Part shown: in pieces, positions 26,785 through 35,092 of the stretch
How the letters are laid out: each line of letters begins with the position of its first letter
How positions within the stretch are numbered: the first letter of the stretch is position 1
From: Hyphomicrobiales bacterium
GTDB taxonomy: Bacteria > Pseudomonadota > Alphaproteobacteria > Rhizobiales > Rhizobiaceae
DNA: 64,000 bases
NCBI GenBank assembly: GCA_900469345.1
Contig: UBWZ01000002.1
Location: forward strand, 425,579-489,578
Direction of reading: 5' to 3'
Program-made: the position numbers and the translations under genes
Notes under the pieces: generated by a model
Databases searched by the model: none
The model's input: the letters and a program-made list of their open reading frames with translations, nothing else
What the model was told of the DNA's origin: nothing

Positions 26785-28860
26785 ATGACACTTGAATTTG
26801 CACCCTTCTTTCCGTGGCCGGTGCTGGCGGGTCTGGCCGTGCTTGCGCTCGTCATTGCGGCGCTTGCCCTCTGGCGCGGACTGCGCGGCGCCATCATCCG
26901 GACGCTGGCGTTTGTCGCCCTGCTGCTCGCCCTCACCAATCCGACGCTCAACCAGGAGGACCGCGAACCGCTGTCGACCGTCGTGCCGGTCATCGTCGAC
27001 CGCTCCCAGAGCCAGGACACGGCCGGCCGCAAGCAGCAGACGGACGAGGCGCTCGCCAGCCTCAAGGACCGGTTCTCCCGCTATCCGCGGATCGAGACGC
27101 GCATCGTCGAGGTCGGCGATGACGAAAACTCCGACGCGCCGGCGACCAGGCTTTTCACCGCGCTCCGTTCAGCACTCTCCGACGTGCCGCCCGCCCGCGT
27201 CGGCGCCGCGGTCTTCCTGACCGACGGTCAGATCCACGACCTTCCGGGCGTCAACCAGGATCTCGGCTTCAATGCCCCCGTGCATGGATTGATCACCGGC
27301 CAGCCGGACGAATTCGACCGGCGCGTGGAGGTGCTGCGCGCGCCGCGCTTCGGCATCGTCGGCGAAGAGCAGGAACTGAGCCTGCGCGTCTTCGACGACG
27401 GCCGCAAGGCTGCGGGCCAGACCGGCACCGCCGAGGTCACCGTGCGCATGAACGGCCAGCCCATCGCCACGCTGCAGGCACGCCCCGGGGCCGAAACGCC
27501 CTTCTCCTTCACCGTGCCGCGCGGTGGCAACAACGTCATGGAATTTGCCGTCGCCGAACTGCCCGGCGAGGTCACCACCGCCAACAACCGCGCCGTCCAC
27601 GTCATTGACGGCATTCGCCAGAACCTGCGCGTGCTGCTGGTCTCCGGTGAGCCCCATGCCGGCGAACGCGCCTGGCGCAACCTCTTGAAGTCCGATGCCT
27701 CGGTGGATCTCGTCCACTTCACCATCCTGCGTCCGCCCGAAAAACAGGATGGCACGCCGATCAACGAGCTGTCGCTGATCGCCTTCCCGACGCGCGAGCT
27801 GTTCGTCGAAAAGATCAAGGATTTCGACCTGATCATCTTCGACCGCTACAAGCACCGCGGCGTGCTGCCGATCCTCTACTACGACTACATCGCCCAGTAC
27901 GTCGAAAACGGCGGGGCCTTGCTGATTGCCGCCGGCCCCGAACATGCCGGCGAGGACTCGATTGCCTCGACCCCGCTCGAGCAGGTGCTTCCGGCCGCTC
28001 CGACCGGGGAAATGCACAATGCCGCCTTCTACCCGCATCTGTCGGAGCTCGGCGCCAAGCACCCGGTCACCCGCGGGCTCGACCCGTCCGGCGCCAATCC
28101 GCCGGCCTGGGGTCGCTGGTTCCGCACCGTCGACGTCGACCCGCCGCGTGGACAGACCGTCATGGAAGGCGACGGCAAGCGCCCGCTGCTGGTGCTCAAC
28201 CGCCAGGGCCAGGGCCGCGTCGCCATGCTGCTGTCCGACCAGGGCTGGCTCTGGGCGCGCGGCTTTGAAGGCGGCGGCCCGCACGTGTCCCTCTATCGCC
28301 GCATCGCCCACTGGCTGATGAAGGAGCCGGAACTGGAGGAAGAGGCGCTGACCGCACGCGCCTCCGGCCGGACCCTCGAGGCGACCCGCCAGACGATCGG
28401 CAACGATCCCGGCCCGGCCACCGTCAAGTACCCGTCCGGCCGGACCGAAACCGTGACCATGACGGCCGCCGGCCCGGGCCAGTACCGCTTCGAGCGTCGC
28501 ATGGAAGAAACCGGCCTGTTCCAGGTCTCGAACGGCGAGTTTTCGACGCTTGTGCATGTGGGAACGGTCGACGCTCCGGAATTCAAGGCGATGGTCTCCA
28601 CCGAGGACACCCTGAAGCCCTATGCCGACAAGACCCGTGGCCTCGTCACCCGCGTCGCTTCCGGCTCTGGTATCACCCTGCCCGACATCCTGCCGGTGCG
28701 CGGCGAGGTACGTATCAGCGACCCGAACCGCATGGTCATTCGCATGACAGACGAGACGGTGCTGCGCGGCATCAATTCGCTGCCGTTGTTTGCGGGCTTT
28801 GCCGGCCTGTCGGCTCTTCTTCTGGTGATCGCGGCCACGTGGTGGCGCGAGGGCCGCTGA
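26785..28860 (+). CDS. Membrane protein with VWA-like and glutamine amidotransferase-like domains
   Basis: A 691-residue protein with two N-terminal helices (about 8-25 and 38-55), a VWA-like region (VPVIVDRSQSQDTAGRKQ; GAAVFLTDGQIHDL), a beta-sandwich-like middle part, a class I glutamine-amidotransferase-like region around residues 275-510 (LRVLLVSGEPHAGERAWRNLL; YVENGGALLIAAGPEHAG) and a final helix ending WWREGR. It continues the operon logic of DUF4159 and is probably periplasmic in its bulk. Specific role unknown; such operons are linked in other bacteria to cell-envelope or stress functions. Confidence 0.85.
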   Translation: MTLEFAPFFPWPVLAGLAVLALVIAALALWRGLRGAIIRTLAFVALLLALTNPTLNQEDREPLSTVVPVIVDRSQSQDTAGRKQQTDEALASLKDRFSRYPRIETRIVEVGDDENSDAPATRLFTALRSALSDVPPARVGAAVFLTDGQIHDLPGVNQDLGFNAPVHGLITGQPDEFDRRVEVLRAPRFGIVGEEQELSLRVFDDGRKAAGQTGTAEVTVRMNGQPIATLQARPGAETPFSFTVPRGGNNVMEFAVAELPGEVTTANNRAVHVIDGIRQNLRVLLVSGEPHAGERAWRNLLKSDASVDLVHFTILRPPEKQDGTPINELSLIAFPTRELFVEKIKDFDLIIFDRYKHRGVLPILYYDYIAQYVENGGALLIAAGPEHAGEDSIASTPLEQVLPAAPTGEMHNAAFYPHLSELGAKHPVTRGLDPSGANPPAWGRWFRTVDVDPPRGQTVMEGDGKRPLLVLNRQGQGRVAMLLSDQGWLWARGFEGGGPHVSLYRRIAHWLMKEPELEEEALTARASGRTLEATRQTIGNDPGPATVKYPSGRTETVTMTAAGPGQYRFERRMEETGLFQVSNGEFSTLVHVGTVDAPEFKAMVSTEDTLKPYADKTRGLVTRVASGSGITLPDILPVRGEVRISDPNRMVIRMTDETVLRGINSLPLFAGFAGLSALLLVIAATWWREGR

Positions 28861-28863
28861 TTG

Positions 28864-29295
28864 ATGGCGTCGCTCGGAAAGCATTCCCTGGACCTGACGG
28901 CGGCCCCCGCGGCCGACGATCTGGCAACGATCCTGGAGGGGCTGAGCGGCTTCAACGAGGCAGACGTCGGCCCCGCCGACCGCCAGCTGCTCGCGGTGCT
29001 GATCCGCGACGAAGACGGCCGCGCCATCGGCGGGCTGTCGGGCTATACGGCCTGGGGCTGGTTATTCACCCAGATGCTGTTCATTCCGGCGTCACTGCAG
29101 GGACAGGGCCTGGCCGGCCGCATCCTTTCCGAGGCCGAAGACGAGGCCCGCCGCCGAGGCTGTCGGGGCGCCTGGATCGACACGTTCAACCCGAATGCCC
29201 GCAAGGCCTATCTGCGCCAGGGCTACCGGATCTTCGGCGAGCTTGAAGGCTTCGTCGGCGATCGCACCCGCACCTTCCTGAAGAAGACGCTTTGA
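28864..29295 (+). CDS. GNAT family N-acetyltransferase (tandem copy 1)
   Basis: A 143-residue GNAT protein. The acetyl-CoA binding motif A is LQGQGLAGRILSEAEDEARRRGC (Q-G-Q-G-L-A), followed by WIDTFNPNARKAYLRQGYRIFGELEGF. ATG 28864 begins four bases after the preceding stop; a TTG at 28861 is in frame directly before it. It is a paralogue of the next gene and the fifth gene of the MoxR operon by position. Confidence 0.9.
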   Translation: MASLGKHSLDLTAAPAADDLATILEGLSGFNEADVGPADRQLLAVLIRDEDGRAIGGLSGYTAWGWLFTQMLFIPASLQGQGLAGRILSEAEDEARRRGCRGAWIDTFNPNARKAYLRQGYRIFGELEGFVGDRTRTFLKKTL

Positions 29296-29341
29296 GCTAA
29301 CACGGCCGCCGATTGCTTGCGCGGGCAGGATGACGCCGACC

Positions 29342-29785
29342 ATGACGAACGAACTGATCATCACCGAAGGTCTCTCGCCGCACATCGAGACGACTATCCT
29401 GGAGCGCCTCAAGGCCTATAATCTCGACCGCTTCGGCGAGAGCGGTCGCCGCGATCTCTGCATTCCGCTGCATGACGGCGACGGCGAGGTGATCGGCGGC
29501 CTGGTCGGCTATACCGGCCGCGGCTGGCTCTATACGGCGATGCTGTTCGTGCCCGAAACGCTGCGCGGCCAGGGTCTTGCCGCCCGCATGCTGGACATGG
29601 CGGAGACAGAGGCGCGCCGTCGCGGCTGCATCGGCGCCTATATCGACACCATGAACCCGGACGCGCTTAGGCTTTATCTCAATCAGGGCTACCGCGAGAT
29701 CGGACGTCTCGAAGGCCTGGCCGGCGGCCACGGCGTCACCTGGCTCGAAAAGCGTTTCGACGCATCGGCCGGTTCAGGCGAGTGA
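29342..29785 (+). CDS. GNAT family N-acetyltransferase (tandem copy 2)
   Basis: A 147-residue GNAT protein closely resembling the previous one: GGLVGYTGRGWLYTAMLFVP, LRGQGLAARMLDMAETEARRRGC and YIDTMNPDALRLYLNQGYREIGRLEG align without gaps to its neighbour. ATG 29342 is chosen; ATG 29330 is an alternative. Its last bases overlap the end of the convergent MFS gene by 12 bp. Substrate unknown. Confidence 0.9.
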   Translation: MTNELIITEGLSPHIETTILERLKAYNLDRFGESGRRDLCIPLHDGDGEVIGGLVGYTGRGWLYTAMLFVPETLRGQGLAARMLDMAETEARRRGCIGAYIDTMNPDALRLYLNQGYREIGRLEGLAGGHGVTWLEKRFDASAGSGE

Positions 29786-31087
29786 TGCGTCGCGCGTCTC
29801 GGTGGTCATCGACATGCCCGCCAGCGCGGCGATCACCAGCAGGCCTGCGAAGATGCCGACGGTCAGCCCGAAGCCATGGGCCACGACATACCCCATCAGC
29901 GACGGCGCCAGCAGACCGCCGAGGCGTGCCATGGCGCCCGCCGCCCCCATGCCCGTCGCCCGTGAACGGGTCGGGAAGAGCTCCGGCGTGTAGGCGTAGA
30001 GGGCGCCCCAGGTGCCGAGCAGCGCAAAGCTCATGATCACCAGCGCGACGGCGATCAAGAGTGCGTTGAAGGCGACGACGAACAGGCCGCAGCCGAAGGC
30101 CGACAACAGGCAGAAGCCGATCAGCGTCGGCCGGCGTCCCCACCGCTCCACCCCGTAGGCGGCCAGAGCATACCCCGGCAGCTGCGCCACCGCCATCACG
30201 ACCAGAAAGCCGTAGCCGCGTACGAAGCCAAACCCCTCGCCCGCAAGCCGGGCCGGCATCCAGGTAAAGACGCCGTAATAGGCGACCGAGACCAGGAACC
30301 AGATCGACAGGATGGTAATGCTTGCCCGCCGCAACTCGGGAGAAAACAGCCCGATCCGCGGCGCTGCGGGCGGCAGCGTCAGCTCCTCGTCGTCGCCGAG
30401 TTCCGGCTGCCCGTTGATGGCGAGCATCCGGTTCAGCACCTCGCGAGCCTCCTCCTGGCGGCCGGCGCGCAACAGGTAGATCGGCGAATCGGGGATCAGC
30501 ACGCGCATGCCGATGCCGGCGAGCGCCGGCAGCGCCGTCACCGCAAAGATCAACCGCCATGCATCCGTGATGCCAGCCACGCTTGCCGCCCAGGCGGTCA
30601 GCGCGACGACCAGCGTGCCGACCGCCCAGAAACCTTCGAGCGCCACGAGCCAGCGCCCGCGGTTTTTTGCCGGCAGGAATTCGGACATCATGGCATAATC
30701 GACCGGCAGCGTTCCGCCGACCGCAAGGCCGGTCAGGAAACGCAGCACCAGCAGGATGGTAAAGCTCGGCGCGAAGATCGACAGGATGCCGAACAGCGCG
30801 TCGCAGGACACCGTGGTGATCAGCACCGTGCGCCGTCCGATACGGTCCGCGAGGCGGCCGAAACCGATGGCGCCGAGAAACATGCCGAGAAAGAACAGCG
30901 TACCGGTCTGCAGCGCCTCCGGCACGGTGAGCTTGAAGCTTGCGGCAATCGACGCCGCCGTGAAGCCGACCGCCAGCACCTGCATGGCGTCCGCGGCCCA
31001 CACCAGCCCGAAGACGCCGATCAGCCTGCGCTGGTAGCGCCCCGCGCCCGCTCTGTCCAATGCCCTGTCGAGTGTGATCGTGCCCAT
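29774..31087 (-). CDS. MFS transporter (SV2/NiaP-like, sugar or aromatic acid type)
   Basis: A 437-residue polytopic transporter with 12 predicted helices. The loop 2-3 MFS motif GFGRLADRIGRRTVLI is intact and a helix 4-5 region LRFLTGLAVGGTLPVDYAMMSEFLPAKNRGRWL follows, a pattern typical of the sugar-porter/AAHS/SV2-like branch. A second GVERWGRRPTLI copy lies in the C-terminal half. ATG 31087 is preferred; a start at 31126 would add 13 residues. No metabolic genes are adjacent to indicate a substrate. Confidence 0.9.
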   Translation of the reverse strand: MGTITLDRALDRAGAGRYQRRLIGVFGLVWAADAMQVLAVGFTAASIAASFKLTVPEALQTGTLFFLGMFLGAIGFGRLADRIGRRTVLITTVSCDALFGILSIFAPSFTILLVLRFLTGLAVGGTLPVDYAMMSEFLPAKNRGRWLVALEGFWAVGTLVVALTAWAASVAGITDAWRLIFAVTALPALAGIGMRVLIPDSPIYLLRAGRQEEAREVLNRMLAINGQPELGDDEELTLPPAAPRIGLFSPELRRASITILSIWFLVSVAYYGVFTWMPARLAGEGFGFVRGYGFLVVMAVAQLPGYALAAYGVERWGRRPTLIGFCLLSAFGCGLFVVAFNALLIAVALVIMSFALLGTWGALYAYTPELFPTRSRATGMGAAGAMARLGGLLAPSLMGYVVAHGFGLTVGIFAGLLVIAALAGMSMTTETRDASLA

Positions 31088-31155
31088 GCCCCACCTAGCC
31101 CTGTCGCGGGGCTGACACGATGGCAACCCCTCTCCAAAGCCCTAGCGGAAATGCA

Positions 31156-31674
31156 TCAGGGCCGCCAGCCGATCGTTCCGGCAAGCCGCGCATGCACGTC
31201 AGGGCCGATCGGCACGACGAGAACGCGGTTGGGATCGACGGGTCCGGGGAATTGCAGCGCGCCATAAGAGACCTTCTCGAATCCGAGCGGGCCGTAATAG
31301 GGCGGGTCGCCGACAAGGATGACGGCTTCGGAACCCTTCCGCCGTGCCGCATCGATGGCAATGCGCACCAGTTCGCGGCCGATGCCGCGGCTCTTGTGCG
31401 ACGGCCGAACCGCAAGTGGTCCGAGCAGATGCCCCTTGACCGAGCCGGCCAGCACGGCGGTCATCCGCACCGAAGCAATGGTTTCGCCGTCATCGGCGCA
31501 AACGAACGACAGCGACCGGTCGTGACCGCCCTGCTCGCGGATGCGCGCCGCCGCGCGCGTATGGCGCCCGGGACCGAAGGCCTCTTCGTTGATGAGTTCG
31601 ATCACCTCGTCATGCGAGGCGTCCTCTGTCAGGTAGACGAGGTCGTGCTTGGGCAGGAGATTGGGTCTGGACAT
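31156..31674 (-). CDS. GNAT family N-acetyltransferase
   Basis: A 172-residue GNAT protein of the YhbS-like type: ERGF-type core SRGIGRELVRIAIDAARRKGSEAVILVGDPPYYGPLGFEKV, with the YYGPLGF substrate-side motif typical of that branch. ATG 31674 (MSRPNLL) is chosen; the frame is open upstream to 31752, giving a 26-residue extension that runs into a tiny ORF at 31753-31785. It is divergent from the glutathione S-transferase-like gene. Confidence 0.9.
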   Translation of the reverse strand: MSRPNLLPKHDLVYLTEDASHDEVIELINEEAFGPGRHTRAAARIREQGGHDRSLSFVCADDGETIASVRMTAVLAGSVKGHLLGPLAVRPSHKSRGIGRELVRIAIDAARRKGSEAVILVGDPPYYGPLGFEKVSYGALQFPGPVDPNRVLVVPIGPDVHARLAGTIGWRP

Positions 31675-31752
31675 GAGAAACTGAAGCCGTGGAAATGAGC
31701 GGACAGGACAAGCGATCTCGATGACGCGCTGTGTTCGCGTCGTTTCGGTCAA

Positions 31753-31785
31753 TCAGCGTCGTCGCAGCGCCCGGGCTTCGGTCAT
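31753..31785 (-). CDS. Candidate 10-residue Arg-rich upstream ORF
   Basis: ATG 31785 encodes MTEARALRRR followed by TGA, with AGGA seven bases upstream of the ATG. Four of the ten codons are Arg, including CGA-CGA-CGC at the end. It lies about 80 bases upstream of the GNAT start on the same strand, in the position expected of a leader peptide. Confidence 0.35.
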   Translation of the reverse strand: MTEARALRRR

Positions 31786-31939
31786 GGAAAGGTCCTGATG
31801 TTCGAAATCGCCATTAGCAAGAAAAAACCGGCCCGTCCAATCCAAAAACAATCCGTTCGCAAAACAGGACCTCGCCACCCGCCGCGTTTCTCATATCTAT
31901 AGGGCCAAGCGCGGATTGAGGCGCATCAAGGAGAGTGTC

Positions 31940-32941
31940 ATGGGCATGTTGGTCGACGGCAAGTGGCAGGATGTCTGGTACGACACCAAGGCCACCAAGG
32001 GCCGTTTCGAGAGATCCGTCTCGCAGTTCCGCAACTGGATCACTTCCGACGGCGAACCCGGCCCGACCGGTCGTGGCGGCTTCAAGGCCGAGGCCGGCCG
32101 CTACCACCTCTATGTGTCGCTGGCCTGTCCGTGGGCACACCGCACGCTGATCTACCGCAAGCTGAAGAAGCTCGAGGACCTGATCTCCGTATCCGTCGTG
32201 GACTACCTGATGGTCGAGAACGGCTGGGAGTTCAGGACGCGCGACGATGACGAGGGCGGCGCCACCGGCGACGATCTGTTCGGCTTCGACTACCTCTACC
32301 AGGTCTACCTGAAGGCCGATCCCGCCTATTCGGGCCGCGTCACCGTGCCGGTCCTCTGGGACAAGCATGAGAATACGATCGTCTCCAACGAGAGCGCAGA
32401 GATCATCCGCATGCTGAACAGCGCCTTCGACGGCCTGACCGGCTCGACGCTCGATCTCTATCCGCCCAAGCTGCGCGAAGAGATCGACCGTACCAACGCA
32501 ATGGTCTACGACACCGTCAACAACGGCGTCTACAAGGCGGGCTTTGCCACGACCCAGGACGCCTACGAGGACGCCGTAAAGCACCTGTTCGAAACGCTGG
32601 ACGGGCTCGACGAGCGGCTGGCCGGCGCGCGCTACCTGTTCGGAGATACGCCGACCGAGGCGGACTGGCGCCTGTTCACCACGCTGGTTCGCTTCGACGC
32701 GGTCTATGTCGGCCACTTCAAATGCAACATCCGCAGGATCGCCGACTATCCGAACCTGTCGGCCTATCTACGCGATCTCTACCAGCAGCCGGGCGTCGCC
32801 GAGACCTGCAATCTCGTCCACATCAAGAACCACTACTACCGCAGCCACAAGACCATCAATCCGACCGGTATCGTGCCGGTCGGACCGCTCCTCGACCTCG
32901 ACGCGCCGCATGGCCGCGAGCGACTGAAGACCGCCGCGTAA
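31940..32941 (+). CDS. Glutathionyl-hydroquinone reductase (Xi-class GST, YqjG/EcfG-like)
   Basis: A 333-residue Xi-class glutathione transferase that reduces glutathionyl-hydroquinones. The catalytic cysteine is in LACPWAHRTLIYRKL, and the hallmarks FGFDYLYQVYLKADP, VTVPVLWDKHENTIVSNESAEIIRML and HIKNHYYRSHKTINPTGIVP are all present. ATG 31940 has AAGGAGA seven bases upstream; the alternative at 31916 lacks one. It is followed by a convergent NUDIX gene. Confidence 0.95.
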   Translation: MGMLVDGKWQDVWYDTKATKGRFERSVSQFRNWITSDGEPGPTGRGGFKAEAGRYHLYVSLACPWAHRTLIYRKLKKLEDLISVSVVDYLMVENGWEFRTRDDDEGGATGDDLFGFDYLYQVYLKADPAYSGRVTVPVLWDKHENTIVSNESAEIIRMLNSAFDGLTGSTLDLYPPKLREEIDRTNAMVYDTVNNGVYKAGFATTQDAYEDAVKHLFETLDGLDERLAGARYLFGDTPTEADWRLFTTLVRFDAVYVGHFKCNIRRIADYPNLSAYLRDLYQQPGVAETCNLVHIKNHYYRSHKTINPTGIVPVGPLLDLDAPHGRERLKTAA

Positions 32942-32992
32942 CCGGAAGTCAGAACCGGCAGTCTGTCGAACTGGCCGCGGTGGCGGGCAGTT

Positions 32993-33481
32993 TCACCAGA
33001 GATCGGACTTCGGCGATTCGCCCGAAAGCTCGCGCAGCCGCCGCAGCGTCGCCGCCGTCACCCCGTCGGGCAATGAATCGAGGTGAAAGAAACCGCTCTC
33101 GGCAATTTCCCGGTCGGGCGGACGCGGCGCGGTCTGCCTGACACCGACCTTGTAGAACAGCACGTGGTCGCGCGGGCTGGCCGTGCGGTTGAAATAGACG
33201 TGGACGAACTCAGGCGGCGCAGTGGCCACGAGGTTGCCTTCTTCCCGCAATTCCTTCGCCAGCGCATCGAGGGCCGTTTCCCCGCGTTCCAGCCCGCCGC
33301 CCGGCAGGTACCAGCCGGGAACATAGGTGTGGCGCACCAGAAAGACGCGGCCGGCCTCGTCGAAACAGGCGGCGCGAACGCCCATCGTCATGCCTCGGGT
33401 CAGAATGAAGACGCGGTGCATCAGCCAGACGAGCGCGCGCGTGCGGCGGTTGGCGATCTCCGGAATTCCGGCCTCATTCAT
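32993..33481 (-). CDS. NUDIX hydrolase
   Basis: A 162-residue NUDIX protein. The box appears as GGGLERGETALDALAKELREEGN, which keeps the metal-binding EELREEG-type glutamates but has Lys for the conserved Arg and Asn where Gly is usual at its end. N-terminal RRTRALVWLMHRVFILTRGMTMGVRAACFDEAGRVFLVRHTYVPGWYLPGG is typical of a group common in Rhizobiales. Substrate unknown. It is divergent from the metallophosphoesterase, 64 bases away. Confidence 0.88.
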   Translation of the reverse strand: MNEAGIPEIANRRTRALVWLMHRVFILTRGMTMGVRAACFDEAGRVFLVRHTYVPGWYLPGGGLERGETALDALAKELREEGNLVATAPPEFVHVYFNRTASPRDHVLFYKVGVRQTAPRPPDREIAESGFFHLDSLPDGVTAATLRRLRELSGESPKSDLW

Positions 33482-33545
33482 GGCCGGGCGTCCGCAGCCG
33501 AGAAAATCGATAACGATTTGCAGCTTCGTGCGTTATGTCTGCGCC

Positions 33546-34502
33546 ATGTTCAAATTCGCGCATATTTCCGACATCCATCTGGGGCCGCTTCCGAAGCTGA
33601 CATTCCGGGAACTGTTTTCGAAGCGAATCACCGGCTTTGTGAACTGGCACCGCAACCGTCGCAAGCACCTTTTCGTCAACACCCTGGATCTGCTGTTGAG
33701 CGATCTCAAGGCACGCGAGCCGGATCAGCTGATGATCACCGGCGATCTCGTCAATCTTGCGACCAAGATCGAGACGCGGCTGGCGGGCGAATGGCTGCGG
33801 ACCATCGGCGAGCCGCAGGACACGACAGTCGTGCCCGGCAACCATGACGCCTACGTCCCGGGCGCCCACGACAAGTCCGTCAACGAGTGGTACCCTTTCA
33901 TCAAGTCCGACGACGATCCGGCGGAGTGGCCCGAGGACGACCACATCTTCCCGACCATGCGCCGCCGCGGCCCGCTCGCTATCATCGGCTGCTCCACTTC
34001 GAACGCCACCCTGCCATTTTCCGCCTCCGGCTATTTCGGCTCGCGTCAGGCGCGTGAAACCGTCAACCTGTTGAAGCAGGCCGGCGAGGAAGGGCTTTTC
34101 CGGGTCGTCCTCATCCACCATCCGCCGATCCGCGGTGCCGCCGCCTCCCACAAGCGCATGCTTGGCATCCGTCGTTTCGGGGCCGCCATTTCCACCGGCG
34201 GCGCCGAGCTTGTGCTGCACGGCCACACGCATCTGAACACGCTGTACTGGCTGAAAGGACGCACCAAGCAGGTGCCGGTGGTCGGCATTGCGTCGGCCTC
34301 CCAGGGGCCCGGTGGCCACAAGCCGCGCGCCGCCTACAACATGTTCACGCTGACCGGAGAACCGGGCAACTGGAACCTGCTGCGCGAACGCTACAGCCTT
34401 ACCGCCAATGGCGGCGGCATCGAGCTCGAGGACAGCCGGATGCTGTCCGGCATGCTGCCGGGCGAGCCTCTTTCCATTCCGGACGTGGCGAGAATGTTGT
34501 AG
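33546..34502 (+). CDS. Metallophosphoesterase
   Basis: A 318-residue calcineurin-like phosphoesterase. The metal-binding motifs are all there: ISDIHLGP, TGDLVNLA, PGNHDAY, IHHPP and LHGHTHLN. The N-terminal MFKFAHISDIHLG fixes the ATG at 33546; longer readings overlap the NUDIX gene. It may act on cyclic nucleotides or phosphodiesters. The sigma factor gene begins 100 bases downstream. Confidence 0.93.
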   Translation: MFKFAHISDIHLGPLPKLTFRELFSKRITGFVNWHRNRRKHLFVNTLDLLLSDLKAREPDQLMITGDLVNLATKIETRLAGEWLRTIGEPQDTTVVPGNHDAYVPGAHDKSVNEWYPFIKSDDDPAEWPEDDHIFPTMRRRGPLAIIGCSTSNATLPFSASGYFGSRQARETVNLLKQAGEEGLFRVVLIHHPPIRGAAASHKRMLGIRRFGAAISTGGAELVLHGHTHLNTLYWLKGRTKQVPVVGIASASQGPGGHKPRAAYNMFTLTGEPGNWNLLRERYSLTANGGGIELEDSRMLSGMLPGEPLSIPDVARML

Positions 34503-34518
34503 ATTTTACCGGGATGCT

Positions 34519-34572
34519 GTTGCGAAATCGACACAATCGATTCATAGCTAGGAAGACTTCCGAATTCGCAAC
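34519..34572. promoter_or_regulatory. Widely spaced inverted repeat upstream of the ECF sigma gene
   Basis: GTTGCGAA at 34519-34526 and TTCGCAAC at 34565-34572 form a perfect 8-base inverted repeat separated by 38 bases, within the 100-base AT-richer region before the sigma factor. It may be an operator pair or a chance match. Confidence 0.3.
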
Positions 34573-34602
34573 GCATCTGACGGGTAAAGCTGCATTCAGC
34601 CG

Positions 34603-35088
34603 ATGAGCCAATCGACCGCCATATCTGACATACGCCGGGATCTTGTCGCCCTCCTGCCACGGCTGCGCCGTTTCGCGCTTACTCTTGCAGCATCGGCCGG
34701 TGAAGCCGACGATCTGGTGCGCGAGGTCTGCGCCCGTGCCATTCAGAAAAGCCACCATTGGAAGGGCGAAGGCCGTATCGAGAGCTGGCTGTTCAGCATG
34801 ATGCGCACCGTCTGCGCCGACGCACGCAAGAAGCGCAAGACGGACGCGCTGGCGCAGGCCGCCCGTGGCAGCGCCGCCGTCGGCGAGACCGACAAGCAGA
34901 CCAATCCGCTGTTCAGCATGCAGGAGGGGCTGGCGAGCGCCTTCCTGCTCGGCGAGGTCGAGGGTTTCAGCTACAAGGAAGCATCCGTCATCCTCGGCAT
35001 CTCCAGCGAGGACTTTGCACGGCGCCTCTGCGCCGCCCGCCTGCAACTGGCCGCACTTGGCGTCGAAACCGCCGAACGGAGGGCGTGA
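34603..35088 (+). CDS. ECF-type RNA polymerase sigma factor
   Basis: A 161-residue two-domain sigma factor. Region 2 is about residues 14-75 (LRRFALTLAASAGEADDLVREVCARAIQ; ESWLFSMMRTVCADARKKRK), and region 4 about 108-155 (FLLGEVEGFSYKEASVILGISSEDFARRLCAARLQL). The recognition helix is unusual, EDFARRL instead of the common VKSRLHRAR, so its promoter could not be guessed. It is followed five bases later by a membrane protein likely to be its anti-sigma factor. Confidence 0.88.
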   Translation: MSQSTAISDIRRDLVALLPRLRRFALTLAASAGEADDLVREVCARAIQKSHHWKGEGRIESWLFSMMRTVCADARKKRKTDALAQAARGSAAVGETDKQTNPLFSMQEGLASAFLLGEVEGFSYKEASVILGISSEDFARRLCAARLQLAALGVETAERRA

Positions 35089-35092
35089 GCCG

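Noticed and set aside
26585..26788. A 67-codon plus-strand frame filling the gap in the MoxR operon
   Set aside because: It overlaps both neighbours' ends, is composed of repeat-like sequence, and has no conserved character.
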